The notes: generated by a model from the sequence alone, not told the origin. 64,000 nt of DNA from Kitasatospora sp044457565 (GCF_044457565.1 NZ_JBITGZ010000015.1:1-64000), one strand, 5' to 3'; shown: positions 1 to 9,065, numbered from the stretch's first letter. Program-made: numbers and translations.

Positions 1-154
1 TCCCGCGGGGTGGGGCTACTCATTGCGCCGCGCGCTCCGCTCCCGGGGGGGGGGGGGGGTTGGGGGGGGGCTTTCTTGGCCGCGGCCCCCCCGCCCCCCC
101 CCCCACCCGCGGGCCTGCCCGGGGCTCCTCGTGGCGCCCCGGGCGGGTGCCGGT
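1..154. other. Non-coding stretch with homopolymer G and C runs
   Basis: No gene is supported here. The stretch holds a 15-base G run (45-59), TT, a 9-base G run (62-70), then after about 15 bases a 7-base C run (86-92), a G and an 11-base C run (94-104). The G and C tracts can pair into a long G:C hairpin just beyond the stop of the minus-strand gene that ends at 155, so it could terminate that gene. Such runs are also where assemblies fail. Confidence 0.6.
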
Positions 155-1471
155 TCAGGCCCGGAAGGCCTCGGCGAGCACGTGGACGACCTCGCCGACC
201 ACGATCACGGCCGGCGGGCGGACCTGCTCGGCGGCGACGGTGTCCGCCACCGTGGCGAGGGTGGCGTCGATCCGGCGCTGGGCGGCGGTGGTGCCCTCCT
301 GGATGACGGCGACCGGGGTGTCGGCCGGGCGGCCGCACTCCACCAGCTTCGCCGCGATCGAGCCGATCTTGTCGACGGCCATCAGCAGCACCAGCGTGCC
401 GCTCATCCTGGCCGCGGCCTCCCAGTTCACCAGCGACCGCGGGTCGCCCGGGCCGACGTGGCCGGAGATCACGGTGAACTCGTGCGTCATACCGCGGTGG
501 GTGACCGGGACGCCGGCCGAGGCCGGGACGCTGATGGAGCTGGAGATGCCGGGCACCACCGTGACCGGCAGACCGGCCTCGGCGCAGGCGAGCAGCTCCT
601 CGCCGCCGCGCCCGAAGACGTACGGGTCGCCGCCCTTGAGGCGGACCACGAACTTGCCGGCCTTGGCGTGCTCGATCAGCGTCCGGTTGATCGCCTCCTG
701 GGCCATGAAGCGCCCGTACGGGATCTTGGAGGCGTCGATCACCTCGACATGCGGGGGCAGCTCGGCGAGCAGCTCGCGCGGGGCGAGGCGGTCGGCGACC
801 ACCACGTCCGCGTCGGCCAGCAGCCGGCGGCCGCGCACGGTGATCAGGTCCGGATCGCCCGGGCCGCCGCCGACCAGCGCGACGCCGGCGCCGTGCGCGC
901 GGTACTGGCGGGCGGCGAGGGAGCCGTCGCGCAGCGCGCCGACGATGCTGTCGCGCAGGCGGGCGGAGTGGCGCGGGTCCCCGGTGAGGACGGCGACGGT
1001 GGTGCCGCCGTCGTGGCCGCTGGCCGGCGTCCAGGCGGTGGCGGCGGCCGCGTCGTCGCTGCGGGAGCAGAAGACGCGTTCGCGCTCGGCCTCGGCGCTG
1101 ACGGCGATGTTCACGGCCGGGTCGTCGGTGGCGACCAGGACGTACCAGGTGTCCGCGAGGTCTCCCTCGGCGTACGGGCGGGCGTGCCAGGTGATCTCAC
1201 CCGCGTCCGCCATCGCCTGCACGGCCGGGGTGGTGGCGGGCGATATCAGCTGGATGTCCGCCCCGGTGGCGATCAGCGCGGGCAGTCGGCGCTGGGCGAC
1301 CTGGCCGCCACCGACCACGACGACGCGCCGGCCGTCGAGCAGCAGGCCGACGGGGTACGGGGTGCGGCCCTCGGTGCTGGGGTGGGGGTGGGGGCCGTCC
1401 GGCCCGCCGGCGGGCGGGTTGGGCCCCTCCTGCCCGTTGGCGGGCGAGGAGGGCGGGGTGGGCGCGGTCAT
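155..1471 (-). CDS. cobA: Uroporphyrinogen-III C-methyltransferase with precorrin-2 dehydrogenase-like N-terminus (CobA/CysG type)
   Basis: Makes precorrin-2 from uroporphyrinogen III with SAM, at the branch to cobalamin and siroheme; cytosolic. In 438 residues, a Pro-rich leader (1-38) precedes a Rossmann segment with GGGQVAQ at 54-60, typical of the NAD-dependent precorrin-2 dehydrogenase/ferrochelatase half of CysG. The tetrapyrrole methylase domain begins near 196 (GGGPGDP at 201-207, RLKGGDPYVFGRGGEE from 277). The ATG is preceded by AGGAG at good spacing. It lies just downstream of bluB-cobT on the same strand, but a strong hairpin separates them. Whether the N-terminal half is catalytic is not visible; siroheme synthase is an equally good name. 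Confidence 0.93.
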   Translation of the reverse strand: MTAPTPPSSPANGQEGPNPPAGGPDGPHPHPSTEGRTPYPVGLLLDGRRVVVVGGGQVAQRRLPALIATGADIQLISPATTPAVQAMADAGEITWHARPYAEGDLADTWYVLVATDDPAVNIAVSAEAERERVFCSRSDDAAAATAWTPASGHDGGTTVAVLTGDPRHSARLRDSIVGALRDGSLAARQYRAHGAGVALVGGGPGDPDLITVRGRRLLADADVVVADRLAPRELLAELPPHVEVIDASKIPYGRFMAQEAINRTLIEHAKAGKFVVRLKGGDPYVFGRGGEELLACAEAGLPVTVVPGISSSISVPASAGVPVTHRGMTHEFTVISGHVGPGDPRSLVNWEAAARMSGTLVLLMAVDKIGSIAAKLVECGRPADTPVAVIQEGTTAAQRRIDATLATVADTVAAEQVRPPAVIVVGEVVHVLAEAFRA

Positions 1472-1512
1472 GGCTGCGGGCTCCTGAGTGGGGAGATGGT
1501 GCGGGTGCGGAT

Positions 1513-1560
1513 GCAGCCCCCGGCACCCGGCGCGCCCTCGGGCCGGGTAGCGGGGGCTGC
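1513..1560 (-). terminator. Hairpin terminator after bluB-cobT
   Basis: Inverted repeat with a 10-bp perfect outer stem (1513-1522 with 1551-1560), a small internal mismatch and a further 7-bp inner stem. It lies 9 nt beyond the stop of bluB-cobT and before the start of cobA. There is no U tract, as is usual in Streptomyces. It suggests cobA is at least partly transcribed separately. Confidence 0.75.
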
Positions 1561-1568
1561 GTCTGGCG

Positions 1569-4500
1569 TCAGGACTTCTCGGTGACCCCGGCGGAGTCGA
1601 AGGTGGCTACATCGTGCATCGACCGGGCCGCACTCTGCACCAGCGGGAGGGCCAGCAGAGCGCCGGTGCCCTCGCCGAGCCGCAGATCGAGGTCGATCAG
1701 CGGACGCAGGCCGAGCTTGGCCAGCGCGACCTGGTGGCCGGGCTCGGCCGAGCGGTGGCCGGCGATGCAGGCGGCGAGCACCTCGGGCGCGATCGCCTTG
1801 GCGGCGAGGGCGGCCGAGCCCGCGATCACACCGTCCAGGATGACCGGGGTGCGCAGCGAGGCGGCGCCGAGCAGGAAGCCGGCGATGGCCGCGTGCTCCA
1901 GGCCGCCGACGGCCGCGAGGACGCCGATCGGATCCGCCGGGTCGGGCTGGTGCAGGGCCAGTGCCGCCCGGACGACCTCGACCTTGCGGGCGTGGGTCTC
2001 GTCGTCGATGCCGGTGCCGCGGCCGGTGACCTCGGCCGGGTCGACGCCCGCGAAGACGGCGATCAGCGCGGCGGACGGGGTGGTGTTGGCGATGCCCATG
2101 TCGCCCGTGATCAGCACCTTGTTGCCGGCCGCGACCAGGTCGCGGGCGGTCTCGATGCCGACCTCGATCGCCTTGAGCGCCTCCTCCCGGCTCATCGCCG
2201 GGCCCTGGGTCATGTCGTCGGTGCCCGGCTTGACCTTGCGGGGCAGCAGGCCGGTGGTCCGGCCGGACTGGATGGCCTGGGGCAGCTCGGAGGCGACGCC
2301 GACGTCCACCACGACGACCTCGGTGCCGATCTGGGTGGCGAAGGAGTTGATCACCGCTCCCCCGGCCAGGAAGTTGCCGACCATCTGGGCGGTGACCTCC
2401 TGCGGCCACGGGGTGACGCCCTGGGCGTGCACACCGTGGTCGCCGGCGAAGATCGCCACACAGCCGGGCTCCGGGATCGGCGGCGGGCACTTGCGCGACA
2501 GGCCACAGAGCTGGGCGGAGATGATCTCCAGCATGCCGAGCGAGCCGGCCGGCTTGGTCATCCGCTTCTGGCGTTCCCACGCCTTGCCCAGCGCCTTGGC
2601 GTCCAGCGGGCGGATGCCGCGCAGGGTCTCGGCGAGCAGGCTGTGCGGCTCCTCGCCGGGCAGCGCGCGGTTGCCGTACTGCTCCTCGTGGACGACCCAG
2701 GACAGCGGGCGCTTCTTCGCCCAGCCCTGCTGCTGGAGCTCGGGCTCCTCGGGGAAGGAGTCGACGTACCCGACGCAGAGGTACGCCACCACCTCCAGGT
2801 GCTCGGGCAGACCGAGCTCGCGGACCATCTCGTCGTCGTCGAAGAAGCTGACCCAGCCCACGCCCAGGCCCTCGGCCCGGGCCGCCAGCCAGAGGTTCTC
2901 GACGGCCAGCGCGGCGGAGTACGGGGCCATCTGCGGCTGGGTGTGCCGGCCCAGGGTGTGCCGGCCGCCGCGGGTACGGTCGGCGGTCACGACGATGTTC
3001 ACCGGCGTTTCGAGGATGGCCTCGATCTTGATTTCCTTGAACTGCTTGGCCCGGCCCTTGGGCAGCGACTCGGCGAACGCCACCCGCTGGCGCTCCGCCA
3101 GCTCGTGCATCCGGCGGCGGGTCTTGGCCGAGCGGATGACCACGAAGTCCCAGGGCTGGGAGTAGCCGACGCTGGGGGCGGTGTGGGCCGCCTCCAGGAC
3201 TCGGATCAGCACCTCGTGCGGGATCGGGTCGGGGCGGAAGCCGTTGCGGATGTCGCGGCGCTCGCGGATCACCTGGTGGACGGCATCGCGGCCGGCCTCG
3301 TCGTAGCCGGGGGCGGCCGGCGGGCGGGGCTCGGCGGGCTCCTCGGCGACGACGGGCTCCTCGGCCTCGGCGGCCCCGTCAGCCGCGGCGGGCCCGGGCT
3401 CCGCGGCCTCGGCGGCGATCTCCGCGGGGGCATCCGTCCCGGCGGGCTCGGGGTCGGCGGCAGGGCTGGGCTCGCCGGCGGCCGGCTCCGGGGCGTCGGA
3501 CGCGTCGGCGGACGCGCCTGCCTCGGGAGCGGGCTCGCCCTCGGGCGCGGCGGTGGCCGCATCGGGCTGCCCGGGCTCGGTCACGGCGTCGGTGGCGGCC
3601 GGCGGCTGCTCCTCCTGGACGGGCATGGGCTGCCCGGAGGGCATGTCACCGGTGCCGGCCGCGGTCGGGGAGGTGGCGGGCTCGGCGGTGACCGGCTCGG
3701 CGGTGACCGGAGTGCTCTGGTCGGTGGGCTCGGACGTGGTCTTCTCCTCTGCGACCGGCTCCACGACGGGCTCGGCAACCGGCTCGGCGTGCTCGGCGCC
3801 GGCGTCGGCGGCCGGGGCCGGCTCGGCGGGCACCTCCTGCTGCTCCGGAGCCGGCGCCGGCTGCTCGGCGGGCACCTCGGCGGGAGCCTGCACGGACGCC
3901 TCGGCGGGCTCCGTGGACTCGGCGGACTCGGCAGGCGCTATCGGCACGGACTGTGCCTGGGCCCCGTCGGCCTCCACGGCGGGCAGACCGTGCGGGGCGG
4001 GCGCGGCGAGGAACGCCGCGATCCGCCGGGGCTGGGCGGGCGCAGCCGCCGGGGCCTCGGCGGCCGACTCGGTCTCGGCCTGCGGAGCGTCGGCGAGCGG
4101 CTCGGCGGCCGGCTCCACCTGGGCGGCCTGGTCGACGGCTGCAACGGCCTCGGCAACCGGCTCAGCCGGCGTCTCGGCGGCAGCCGGCGTCTCGGGCGCC
4201 ACGGGCTCGGCGGCCAGGCCGGCGGCCTCCGGAGCGAGCTGGACGTCCTGCGGCTGCTCCGGCAGCGCGGCCGGCTCCACCGCGACCTGCGACGGCTCCA
4301 CGGCAGCCGGCACCTCGGTGGCCTGTGCCTCGACCTGTACCTCGGCGACCTGCACCTCGGCGACCGGCGCCGGCGTCTCCGCCAGGACGGGTGCGGGCGC
4401 GACCACCTGCGGCTCGGGCTGCGGGACGACCCGCACGCCGTGCGCGGGCGTGCCGCCCACCGACGGCCCGCGGTCGGCGAGCGAGCGCACCGGCACATGG

Positions 4501-5345
4501 CCGGTCATCAGCGACGGGTCGGGGATCGGCGGGCCCGCGTGCAGCGGCCGCCGGGGCTGCTGAGCAGCCGTCAGCTGGTCCTGGGCCTGCGGCTGGGCGG
4601 GCGCGGCGGCCGGCTCCGTGACGACCGGGGCGGCGGCCTGCACCGGCACCTCGACGCCCTGCGCCACCGATTCGGCGCCGGGCACGCCGGTCTGCGCGTC
4701 GGCGGCCGACGGGTTCAGCGGCGGCCAGGACGGCTCGACGGGCGTGCCCGGAGCCGGCTGCGCGGCCTGCTCGTCGGCGTCGCGCAGGACGACGGTGTCC
4801 GTCACTCCCGGGACCCCGACGGGGAGCGACTGCTCGGGCGGCGCGCCGAGGACGACGGGCTCGCTCCAGGAGCCCTGCGGGCCGGGCATCAGCAACAGGT
4901 CGTCCTCGTCATCGAGCTGGTCCTCGGAATCCGGCTGGTCGAGGAAGGTGAACGCGGGGCGCGGCGCGGCGGCCTCGGCCGTCCATCCCTCGGTGCCCGG
5001 CATCCCGACACCGGGCATCCCGGCACCCGGCGCGGCGGCGGCCAGCGGGACCACACCCTGGACGGCGCTCTGCGGAGCGGCCGCCTGGCCGGGGATGGCC
5101 ACCGCGGGCTCCGCCGGACCCGACGGACCCTCACCGGGCGCCCCTGCCAGCGGTGCACCGAGGCCCGCGGCGCCCGGCACCGGAGCGCCCTGGGCCGGGA
5201 ATCCCTGCGCCGGGATGCCCTGCACCGCAACGCCCTGCAGCGGGGCGACGGGTACCGCGACACCCTCCGGCCGGCCGAGCGCGTCGGACCCGCCGAGCAG
5301 GTGCTCCGGCAGTCCCTCGCTGGGGACGTGGCCGCCATCGGTCAT
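1569..5345 (-). CDS. cobT: BluB-CobT fusion with very long disordered N-terminus (DMB synthase / nicotinate-nucleotide:DMB phosphoribosyltransferase)
   Basis: Lower-ligand assembly of cobalamin. The BluB-like domain would make 5,6-dimethylbenzimidazole from FMNH2, and CobT would transfer phosphoribose to it. Of 1258 residues, 1 to about 680 are Ala/Pro/Glu/Val-rich low complexity with QG-x-P repeats near the start and one acidic patch (DSEDQLDDEDD). Nitroreductase-fold BluB covers about 685-900 (RRDIRNGF, SVGYSQPWDFVV). CobT covers about 905-1258 (KPAGSLG, GDHGVHAQGVTPWP, GDMGIANTT; catalytic-type Glu about 1225 in LGEGTGA). The start was chosen for GGAAGGAG upstream of ATG. CobT alone is normally about 350 aa, so the tail is extraordinary. 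The function of the tail is unknown. Confidence 0.9.
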   Translation of the reverse strand: MTDGGHVPSEGLPEHLLGGSDALGRPEGVAVPVAPLQGVAVQGIPAQGFPAQGAPVPGAAGLGAPLAGAPGEGPSGPAEPAVAIPGQAAAPQSAVQGVVPLAAAAPGAGMPGVGMPGTEGWTAEAAAPRPAFTFLDQPDSEDQLDDEDDLLLMPGPQGSWSEPVVLGAPPEQSLPVGVPGVTDTVVLRDADEQAAQPAPGTPVEPSWPPLNPSAADAQTGVPGAESVAQGVEVPVQAAAPVVTEPAAAPAQPQAQDQLTAAQQPRRPLHAGPPIPDPSLMTGHVPVRSLADRGPSVGGTPAHGVRVVPQPEPQVVAPAPVLAETPAPVAEVQVAEVQVEAQATEVPAAVEPSQVAVEPAALPEQPQDVQLAPEAAGLAAEPVAPETPAAAETPAEPVAEAVAAVDQAAQVEPAAEPLADAPQAETESAAEAPAAAPAQPRRIAAFLAAPAPHGLPAVEADGAQAQSVPIAPAESAESTEPAEASVQAPAEVPAEQPAPAPEQQEVPAEPAPAADAGAEHAEPVAEPVVEPVAEEKTTSEPTDQSTPVTAEPVTAEPATSPTAAGTGDMPSGQPMPVQEEQPPAATDAVTEPGQPDAATAAPEGEPAPEAGASADASDAPEPAAGEPSPAADPEPAGTDAPAEIAAEAAEPGPAAADGAAEAEEPVVAEEPAEPRPPAAPGYDEAGRDAVHQVIRERRDIRNGFRPDPIPHEVLIRVLEAAHTAPSVGYSQPWDFVVIRSAKTRRRMHELAERQRVAFAESLPKGRAKQFKEIKIEAILETPVNIVVTADRTRGGRHTLGRHTQPQMAPYSAALAVENLWLAARAEGLGVGWVSFFDDDEMVRELGLPEHLEVVAYLCVGYVDSFPEEPELQQQGWAKKRPLSWVVHEEQYGNRALPGEEPHSLLAETLRGIRPLDAKALGKAWERQKRMTKPAGSLGMLEIISAQLCGLSRKCPPPIPEPGCVAIFAGDHGVHAQGVTPWPQEVTAQMVGNFLAGGAVINSFATQIGTEVVVVDVGVASELPQAIQSGRTTGLLPRKVKPGTDDMTQGPAMSREEALKAIEVGIETARDLVAAGNKVLITGDMGIANTTPSAALIAVFAGVDPAEVTGRGTGIDDETHARKVEVVRAALALHQPDPADPIGVLAAVGGLEHAAIAGFLLGAASLRTPVILDGVIAGSAALAAKAIAPEVLAACIAGHRSAEPGHQVALAKLGLRPLIDLDLRLGEGTGALLALPLVQSAARSMHDVATFDSAGVTEKS

Positions 5346-5844
5346 GTCAAAGCTCCTTCCAGGCCGCTGCCGCGCCCTTGGCGACGCGATCACCGACCGC
5401 AGCGCCCATCCGCCCACGGGCCGGGCCTGGTTCCGGCCCGCCCCTCAACCACGCACGGCCGCCGCGCCGAAGCGCTGCGGCCGTAGTCCTCCGGCGCGCT
5501 GCGGCACCCCGGCCTGCGCACCACCCGTCAGGAGTGGTCCGCCATCTGAAATAACGACAACCTCGGGGAACCGGCACGACCGCACCGGACCCTACGGCAT
5601 TCTCCCGGTCCGGCATGCGGCCCGTCGAATTGCCCACACTCCGAGCAACAGTGGCTCGCATCACGTCAAAAAGGCGACAAACACACCAGATCGGGCATAG
5701 GTCGCCGACAGCCGCAGCCAACCAGGACGTCACACTACCGGCCTGAGGCGGTCCGCTCTCGAATCGGTGTCCGGATGCGACCGGGATCACCGCCACCGGC
5801 GCGCAGGCCTCCTGTGCGCCCCCCGAGCGGGAGACGACACCCGC
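5346..5844. other. 499-bp upstream region of bluB-cobT, no gene supported
   Basis: On the minus strand this is the leader and promoter region of bluB-cobT. It has a less GC-rich core (about 5560-5720) that would suit a promoter. A GAGCCACTGTTGCTC hairpin-like element occurs near 5642-5656 but lacks the partner motifs of a cobalamin riboswitch. Minus-strand reading frames here show no family features. Confidence 0.5.
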
Positions 5845-7119
5845 TCAGGGGGCCGGCTCTCCCCAGAGCAGCACCGCCTGCGTCCCCGGGCCGAAGCCGA
5901 GCCCGGGAGCCGCGGCGGACGCAGGGCCGGCGGCCGGGCGGAGCGGGGTCTCCTGGAGCAGCGCGCCGTCCGCGCGGTAGCCGGCCGCGGTGATCGCCTG
6001 CTGGACGGCCTCCGCCTCGGCGAGCGAGCGGGCGACGGCCACCAGGCGCTCGGGGCGGCGCGCCAGCACCGCGCGCACCACCTCGGGCCCGCCGGACTCC
6101 ACCACCGCGGCGTCCGGCTCCGGCAGCCCACCGAGCACCTCGGGCCCGCCACCGTGGACGGTCTCCACCTCCACCCCGTACCGGCGGGCGTTGACCGCGA
6201 TCTGCGCGCAGGCGGAGCGGTCCGCCTCCACGGCCACCACGGCCGCGCCGAAGCGTGCCGCCTCCACCGCGATCGCTCCGCTGCCTGCGCCGACCGACCA
6301 GACCAGATCACCCGGGCGTGCGCCCAAACGGGCCAGTATCAGCGCACGGACGTGCGGGGGCAGCGCATCCGGCGCACTCGCGCCCGCTCCCGAGCGCCCG
6401 GCGCCCGCGTACGCCTCCGCAGGCAGCGCCCAGCCGCGCTCCGCGCCGGGGTATCCCACCGGCCGACCGGCCAGCCAGCCGGCCGCCTCGCCGACGACGG
6501 TGCCGGATTGCGGGCCGTTGCCGCCGATCACCAGCACCACGCTCGGGTCCCGCCAGAGGTGGTCGGCGACCCGGTCGGAGGTGAGCACGGTGACGTCCTC
6601 CTCGGGCGTGCCCAGTGCCTCGCACACCACGAACGTCCGGTGCACCCCGCGCAGCATCAGGGCCAGCTCGCCGGGCCCGGCGCCGGGCGCGGTGAGCACC
6701 GCGACCTTGGGGTGGGCGCGGCAGATGTTGGCCGCCCGGCGCAGCCGGCCGCCGTGGGCGCTCACCACCTGGGCGTCCTCCCAGGGCATCCCGGCGCGGG
6801 CGAACGCGGCGGCCACCGAGGAGACGGCGGGCAGCACCTCCAGTTCGAGCCCGTACTCGGGCCGGCGCAGGGTGCGGACCACACCGAAGAAGCCGGGGTC
6901 GCCCTCGGCGACCACCACGGCCGCGCCGCGGTGCTCCGCGATCCGGCGGGCCGCCAGCTGGATGCTGCCCAGGGCGAGCCGCTGCGCGCCGGCCGGGACC
7001 GGCAGCGCCTTGAGCTGGTAGGGCGCCCCGGCGACCAGTGTCGCCGCCGCGAGGGCCGCGCTGGCGGCCTCGGTCAGCGGCGTGCCGTCCCACCCGATGA
7101 CCGTGATCCGGTCAGCCAT
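5845..7119 (-). CDS. cobL: Precorrin-6Y C5,15-methyltransferase (decarboxylating), CbiE-CbiT fusion
   Basis: Two methylations at C5 and C15 plus decarboxylation of precorrin-6B in corrin ring synthesis, using SAM. In 424 residues, a CbiE-type tetrapyrrole methylase spans 1 to about 205 (DRITVIGWDG start, VVAEGDPGFFG). A class I CbiT methyltransferase spans about 225-400 with VGAGSGAIAVE near 275 as SAM-binding motif I. Length and domain order match CobL. The ATG has a purine-rich GAGGGGGA upstream at slightly long spacing. It is on the same strand as bluB-cobT and cobA but 0.5 kb away, so probably its own unit. Confidence 0.93.
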   Translation of the reverse strand: MADRITVIGWDGTPLTEAASAALAAATLVAGAPYQLKALPVPAGAQRLALGSIQLAARRIAEHRGAAVVVAEGDPGFFGVVRTLRRPEYGLELEVLPAVSSVAAAFARAGMPWEDAQVVSAHGGRLRRAANICRAHPKVAVLTAPGAGPGELALMLRGVHRTFVVCEALGTPEEDVTVLTSDRVADHLWRDPSVVLVIGGNGPQSGTVVGEAAGWLAGRPVGYPGAERGWALPAEAYAGAGRSGAGASAPDALPPHVRALILARLGARPGDLVWSVGAGSGAIAVEAARFGAAVVAVEADRSACAQIAVNARRYGVEVETVHGGGPEVLGGLPEPDAAVVESGGPEVVRAVLARRPERLVAVARSLAEAEAVQQAITAAGYRADGALLQETPLRPAAGPASAAAPGLGFGPGTQAVLLWGEPAP

Positions 7120-7299
7120 CTGCGGCTGTTCCCCCTCGTCTGCGCGGCTCGTCTGTCCTGCTCATGGCTCTGCTGGTGGCTCTACTCGTACGGGCTGGCC
7201 CGCAGGCGCACACCGCCGGCTGCGCCGCCGGTGACAGGAGCTGAGGCTACCCGGTACGGCCGACCACGTGCCGACATCCCGTACACCTGTACGGCGCGT

Positions 7300-7339
7300 C
7301 GGTACGTCCTGCGGGATCTCAGTCCCGCAGGACGTACCG
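7300..7339 (-). terminator. 17-bp perfect hairpin overlapping the stop of the GNAT gene
   Basis: Arms 7300-7316 and 7323-7339 are perfectly complementary, with a 6-base loop that contains the TGA stop of the acetyltransferase gene (7319-7321). The right arm is therefore coding sequence. No U tract follows. Confidence 0.8.
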
Positions 7340-7978
7340 CTCGCCGGCCCAGACCGGGTCCGGCGCCGGCTCCATGTCCTCGGGCAGCAGGCTCCACAGG
7401 ATGAGGTCGCTGCGGCTCTCGCCGGCCGGGCGGCGGCCCTGGAGCGGGCCGGGGCCGGGGGTCGCCGCCTCGATGTCGCGCACTATCCAGGCGCTGCGCA
7501 GCACGCCCTCGCTGATGCAGCCGATCTTCTGCGCCACCTGTTGGGCGGCGGTGTTGCCGGCCGCCGTACGGAGCTCCAGGCGCAGGAAGCCGCGGTCCTC
7601 GAAGAGCCACTGGGCGACGCCGAGGACGGCCTCGGGCGCGTAGCCCTCACCGCGGGCCCAGGGTGCGATCACGTAGCAGATCTCGGTGGAGAGCAGCCGC
7701 CAGTCGGTGTTGCGCAGTTCGACCACGCCGACCACCCGCCGGGTGAGGTGCTCGGTGACGGTGAAGGCGATGCCGTACCCCTGGGCGCGGTGGGCGGGCG
7801 CCCGGGTGCGGGACCACTCCACGGCGTGCGCCTCGGTGAAGGGCTGGGGGACGTCCGTCCAGGCGTGGACGAGTTCGTCGGCCATCATGGCGACCAGGCC
7901 GGGGGCGTCGTCGTCCGCAAGGGGGCGCAGCAGCAGCCGTTCGGTGCTGATGGCGGTCTCGGGGAAGCTCGCTGCCAT
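7319..7978 (-). CDS. GNAT family N-acetyltransferase (RimJ/RimL-like)
   Basis: Likely transfers acetyl from acetyl-CoA to an amine or protein N-terminus; substrate unknown. The 219-residue protein shows the RimJ/RimL pattern: ERLLLRPL near the start, a central VVGVVELRN strand, and GEGYAPEAVLGVAQWLF (pyrophosphate-binding loop region) followed by RLELRTAAGNTAAQ and a late GCISEGVLR. The start was set at the ATG at 7978 because GAGGAGA lies just upstream; longer in-frame starts have no such site. A monocistronic gene between cobL and metQ, ending in its own hairpin. Confidence 0.85.
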   Translation of the reverse strand: MAASFPETAISTERLLLRPLADDDAPGLVAMMADELVHAWTDVPQPFTEAHAVEWSRTRAPAHRAQGYGIAFTVTEHLTRRVVGVVELRNTDWRLLSTEICYVIAPWARGEGYAPEAVLGVAQWLFEDRGFLRLELRTAAGNTAAQQVAQKIGCISEGVLRSAWIVRDIEAATPGPGPLQGRRPAGESRSDLILWSLLPEDMEPAPDPVWAGERYVLRD

Positions 7979-8102
7979 GCCGTCTCTCCTCGCCGGGTCG
8001 TGGACACACCGTACGCCCCGGCGGCGCTGGGGTGTCTCGCGGTGCACGGACCGCACGACGGTACGTCAGAACACCACGCTGCGGGCCCGCACACCTGATA
8101 CT

Positions 8103-8147
8103 GCCCGACCGGGCCCCCGCCGCGGTGCGGTGGGGGCCCGGTCGGGC
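8103..8147 (-). terminator. 20-bp hairpin terminator of the metNIQ operon
   Basis: Arms 8103-8122 and 8128-8147 pair over 20 bp with one G:U and a 5-base loop. It lies 30 nt beyond the metQ stop and is one of the strongest hairpins in the window. Confidence 0.85.
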
Positions 8148-8177
8148 GGCTGCGGGAGCGTCAGGGGGTCCGGCCGG

Positions 8178-9008
8178 TCAGAAGGCCGGGACGACCGAGC
8201 CCTTGAAGGTGTCGTTGATGTACTTCTTCACCTCGTCGGAGTGCAGCAGCTCGGCGAGCTTCTTCACCCGGGCGTCACTCTCCTTGCCCTTCTTCACGGC
8301 GAGGATGTTGGCGTACGGGTTGCCCTCGGCCTTCTCCAGCAGGATGGCGTCGGTGGCGGGCTTGAGGCCGGAGTCCAGGGCGTAGTTGCCGTTGATGACG
8401 GCGGCGTTGACGTCGTCGAGCGAGCGGGGCAGCTGGGCGGCGTCCAGCTCCTTCCACTTCAGGTTCTTCGGGTTGCCGGTGATGTCGGCCGGGGTGGCGC
8501 CGGTGCCGACGCCCGCCTTGAGGGTGATGAGGTTGTTGTCGGCGAGCAGCTTGAGCGCGCGGCCCTCGTTGGTGGCGTCGTTGGGGATGCCGACGGTGGC
8601 GCCGTCCGGAAGCTCGGTGGCGGCCTTGACCTTCTTGGAATACAGGCCCAGCGGCTCCAGGTGGACCGTCTCGACGGAGACGATGTCCGTGCCGTGCTTC
8701 TTGTTGAAGTCCTCCAGGTACGGCACATGCTGGAAGTAGTTGGCGTCGGCCGAACCGTCCTGCACCGAGGTGTTGGGGGTCACGTAGTCGGTGACCTCCT
8801 TGATGGTGAGCTTGAGCCCGGCCTTCTCCGCGAGGTTGTCCTTGACGAACTTGAGGATCTCGGCGTGCGGGGTGGGGCTGGCGACGACGGTCAGCGGCGC
8901 GTTCGGGTCCGAGGACCCGGCGGAGCCGGTGCTACTGCCGCAGGCGGCGACCGACAGGGCCAGGCCGGCGGTGGCGAGGACGCTGGTGAACTTCAGGGCG
9001 TTGCGCAC
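8178..9008 (-). CDS. metQ: Methionine ABC transporter substrate-binding lipoprotein (NlpA/MetQ family)
   Basis: Captures D/L-methionine outside the membrane for the MetNI importer. The 276-residue protein has a signal peptide with lipobox LSVAAC (Cys about 23), then the NLPA-family core: VVASPTPHAEIL, DYVTPNTSVQDG, ANYFQHVPYLE, and VGIPNDATNEGRALKLL. GTG start with AAAGG upstream. It is the last gene of metN-metI-metQ, 57 nt after metI. Family members near met genes mostly carry methionine; the exact ligand is inferred. Confidence 0.93.
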   Translation of the reverse strand: MRNALKFTSVLATAGLALSVAACGSSTGSAGSSDPNAPLTVVASPTPHAEILKFVKDNLAEKAGLKLTIKEVTDYVTPNTSVQDGSADANYFQHVPYLEDFNKKHGTDIVSVETVHLEPLGLYSKKVKAATELPDGATVGIPNDATNEGRALKLLADNNLITLKAGVGTGATPADITGNPKNLKWKELDAAQLPRSLDDVNAAVINGNYALDSGLKPATDAILLEKAEGNPYANILAVKKGKESDARVKKLAELLHSDEVKKYINDTFKGSVVPAF

Positions 9009-9065
9009 GAAGAGTGCCTTTCTGCGTGGTGCGGGGAGCCGCGTCCAGGGTCGGACGGCGGGAGG

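Noticed and set aside
1614..5486. 1290-codon open frame on the plus strand opposite bluB-cobT
   Set aside because: It mirrors the low-complexity GC-rich coding strand, has no recognisable domain and lies antisense to clear BluB and CobT domains; a shadow frame.
5642..5660. GAGCCACTG on the minus strand upstream of bluB-cobT, like part of a cobalamin riboswitch
   Set aside because: The companion motifs (GGGAA..GGTG, CCCGCNACTG, and the AGCCNGGAGACC box) are not present in the expected order or spacing, so no B12 riboswitch is called.
5347..5796. 149-codon minus-strand frame upstream of bluB-cobT
   Set aside because: No family features, Arg/Ala/Gly-rich composition typical of random high-GC frames, and it overlaps the likely promoter and ribosome binding site.
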